Shown here in pieces: positions 62,609 to 64,000 of a DNA stretch of 64,000 nt; positions within the stretch are counted from its first letter, which is position 1, and every line of letters begins with the position of its first letter. This DNA is from an uncultured Pseudomonas sp. (GTDB lineage: Bacteria; Pseudomonadota; Gammaproteobacteria; Pseudomonadales; Pseudomonadaceae). Both the position numbers and the translations under genes were made by a program. The notes beneath the pieces were generated by a model. The model had not been told where the DNA came from. It was given only the letters and a program-made list of their open reading frames with translations, and did not search any database. Location: assembly GCF_946886105.1 (NCBI RefSeq), contig NZ_CAMPHV010000001.1:62001-126000 (forward strand), read 5' to 3'.

Positions 62609-64000
<1,392 letters not shown>

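Overview
The window looks like a chromosomal piece of a GC-rich Pseudomonas. The gene order ppsR-ppsA-hydrolase-rraA-cmaX-crfX-cmpX-sigX-oprF-cobA-nasC-nirD-nirB-kinase-nasA, with nasT-nasS and fabI further on, matches from memory the PA1769-PA1807 part of P. aeruginosa PAO1. The species cannot be named from the sequence. Both edges cut genes: a MalT/LuxR-type regulator on the left and a duplicated-ATPase ABC protein on the right.

Layout. (1) 1-4.8 kb: end of a LuxR-type regulator, then a leftward operon of a retropepsin-like protease, a 7TM protein with an inactive transglutaminase-like domain, and a RimK-like ATP-grasp ligase. (2) 5.3-21.4 kb: an accessory block. An amidase and a fatty acid desaturase run leftward. 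Diverging from them is a rightward set: fatty acyl-AMP ligase, LuxR regulator, stand-alone acyl carrier protein, a fused class III aminotransferase/acyl-ACP reductase, acyl-CoA dehydrogenase, desaturase, ferredoxin-type reductase, second desaturase, HIT protein, Baeyer-Villiger-type monooxygenase and a small membrane protein, closed by a perfect terminator. I read this as a pathway for an unsaturated fatty amine or an oxidised derivative. It resembles in logic the alkyl-amine half of tambjamine biosynthesis but lacks the pyrrole half. (3) 21.5-28.4 kb: methylcitrate cycle operon (GntR regulator, prpB, prpC, acnD, prpF) with a clear promoter and two operators. (4) 28.5-37.7 kb: conserved core including ppsR/ppsA, the cmaX-crfX-cmpX-sigX-oprF envelope-stress locus and rraA. 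(5) 37.7-53.7 kb: nitrate assimilation (cobA, nasC, nirD, nirB, a phosphatase-kinase, nasA, nrtABD), with an interposed thioesterase and a PL7 lyase. (6) 54-64 kb: small unknown genes beside a perfect LexA box, a secreted PL7 lyase, an AlaC-like aminotransferase, a PLP decarboxylase, nasT-nasS, fabI and the partial ABC ATPase.

How it works together. In the accessory block the ligase would load a fatty acid on the ACP; desaturases fed by the reductase and the dehydrogenase would add unsaturation; the fusion protein would release the chain as an aldehyde and aminate it; the monooxygenase could oxidise it further. In the nitrate region, three operons (nirB, nasA, nrtA) each start with a -24/-12 (sigma-54) promoter, followed by a leader with a small hexaloop hairpin, a shared 12-base box and an intrinsic terminator. 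This is the architecture expected for antitermination by the ANTAR protein NasT, which is encoded in the same window with its nitrate-sensing partner NasS.
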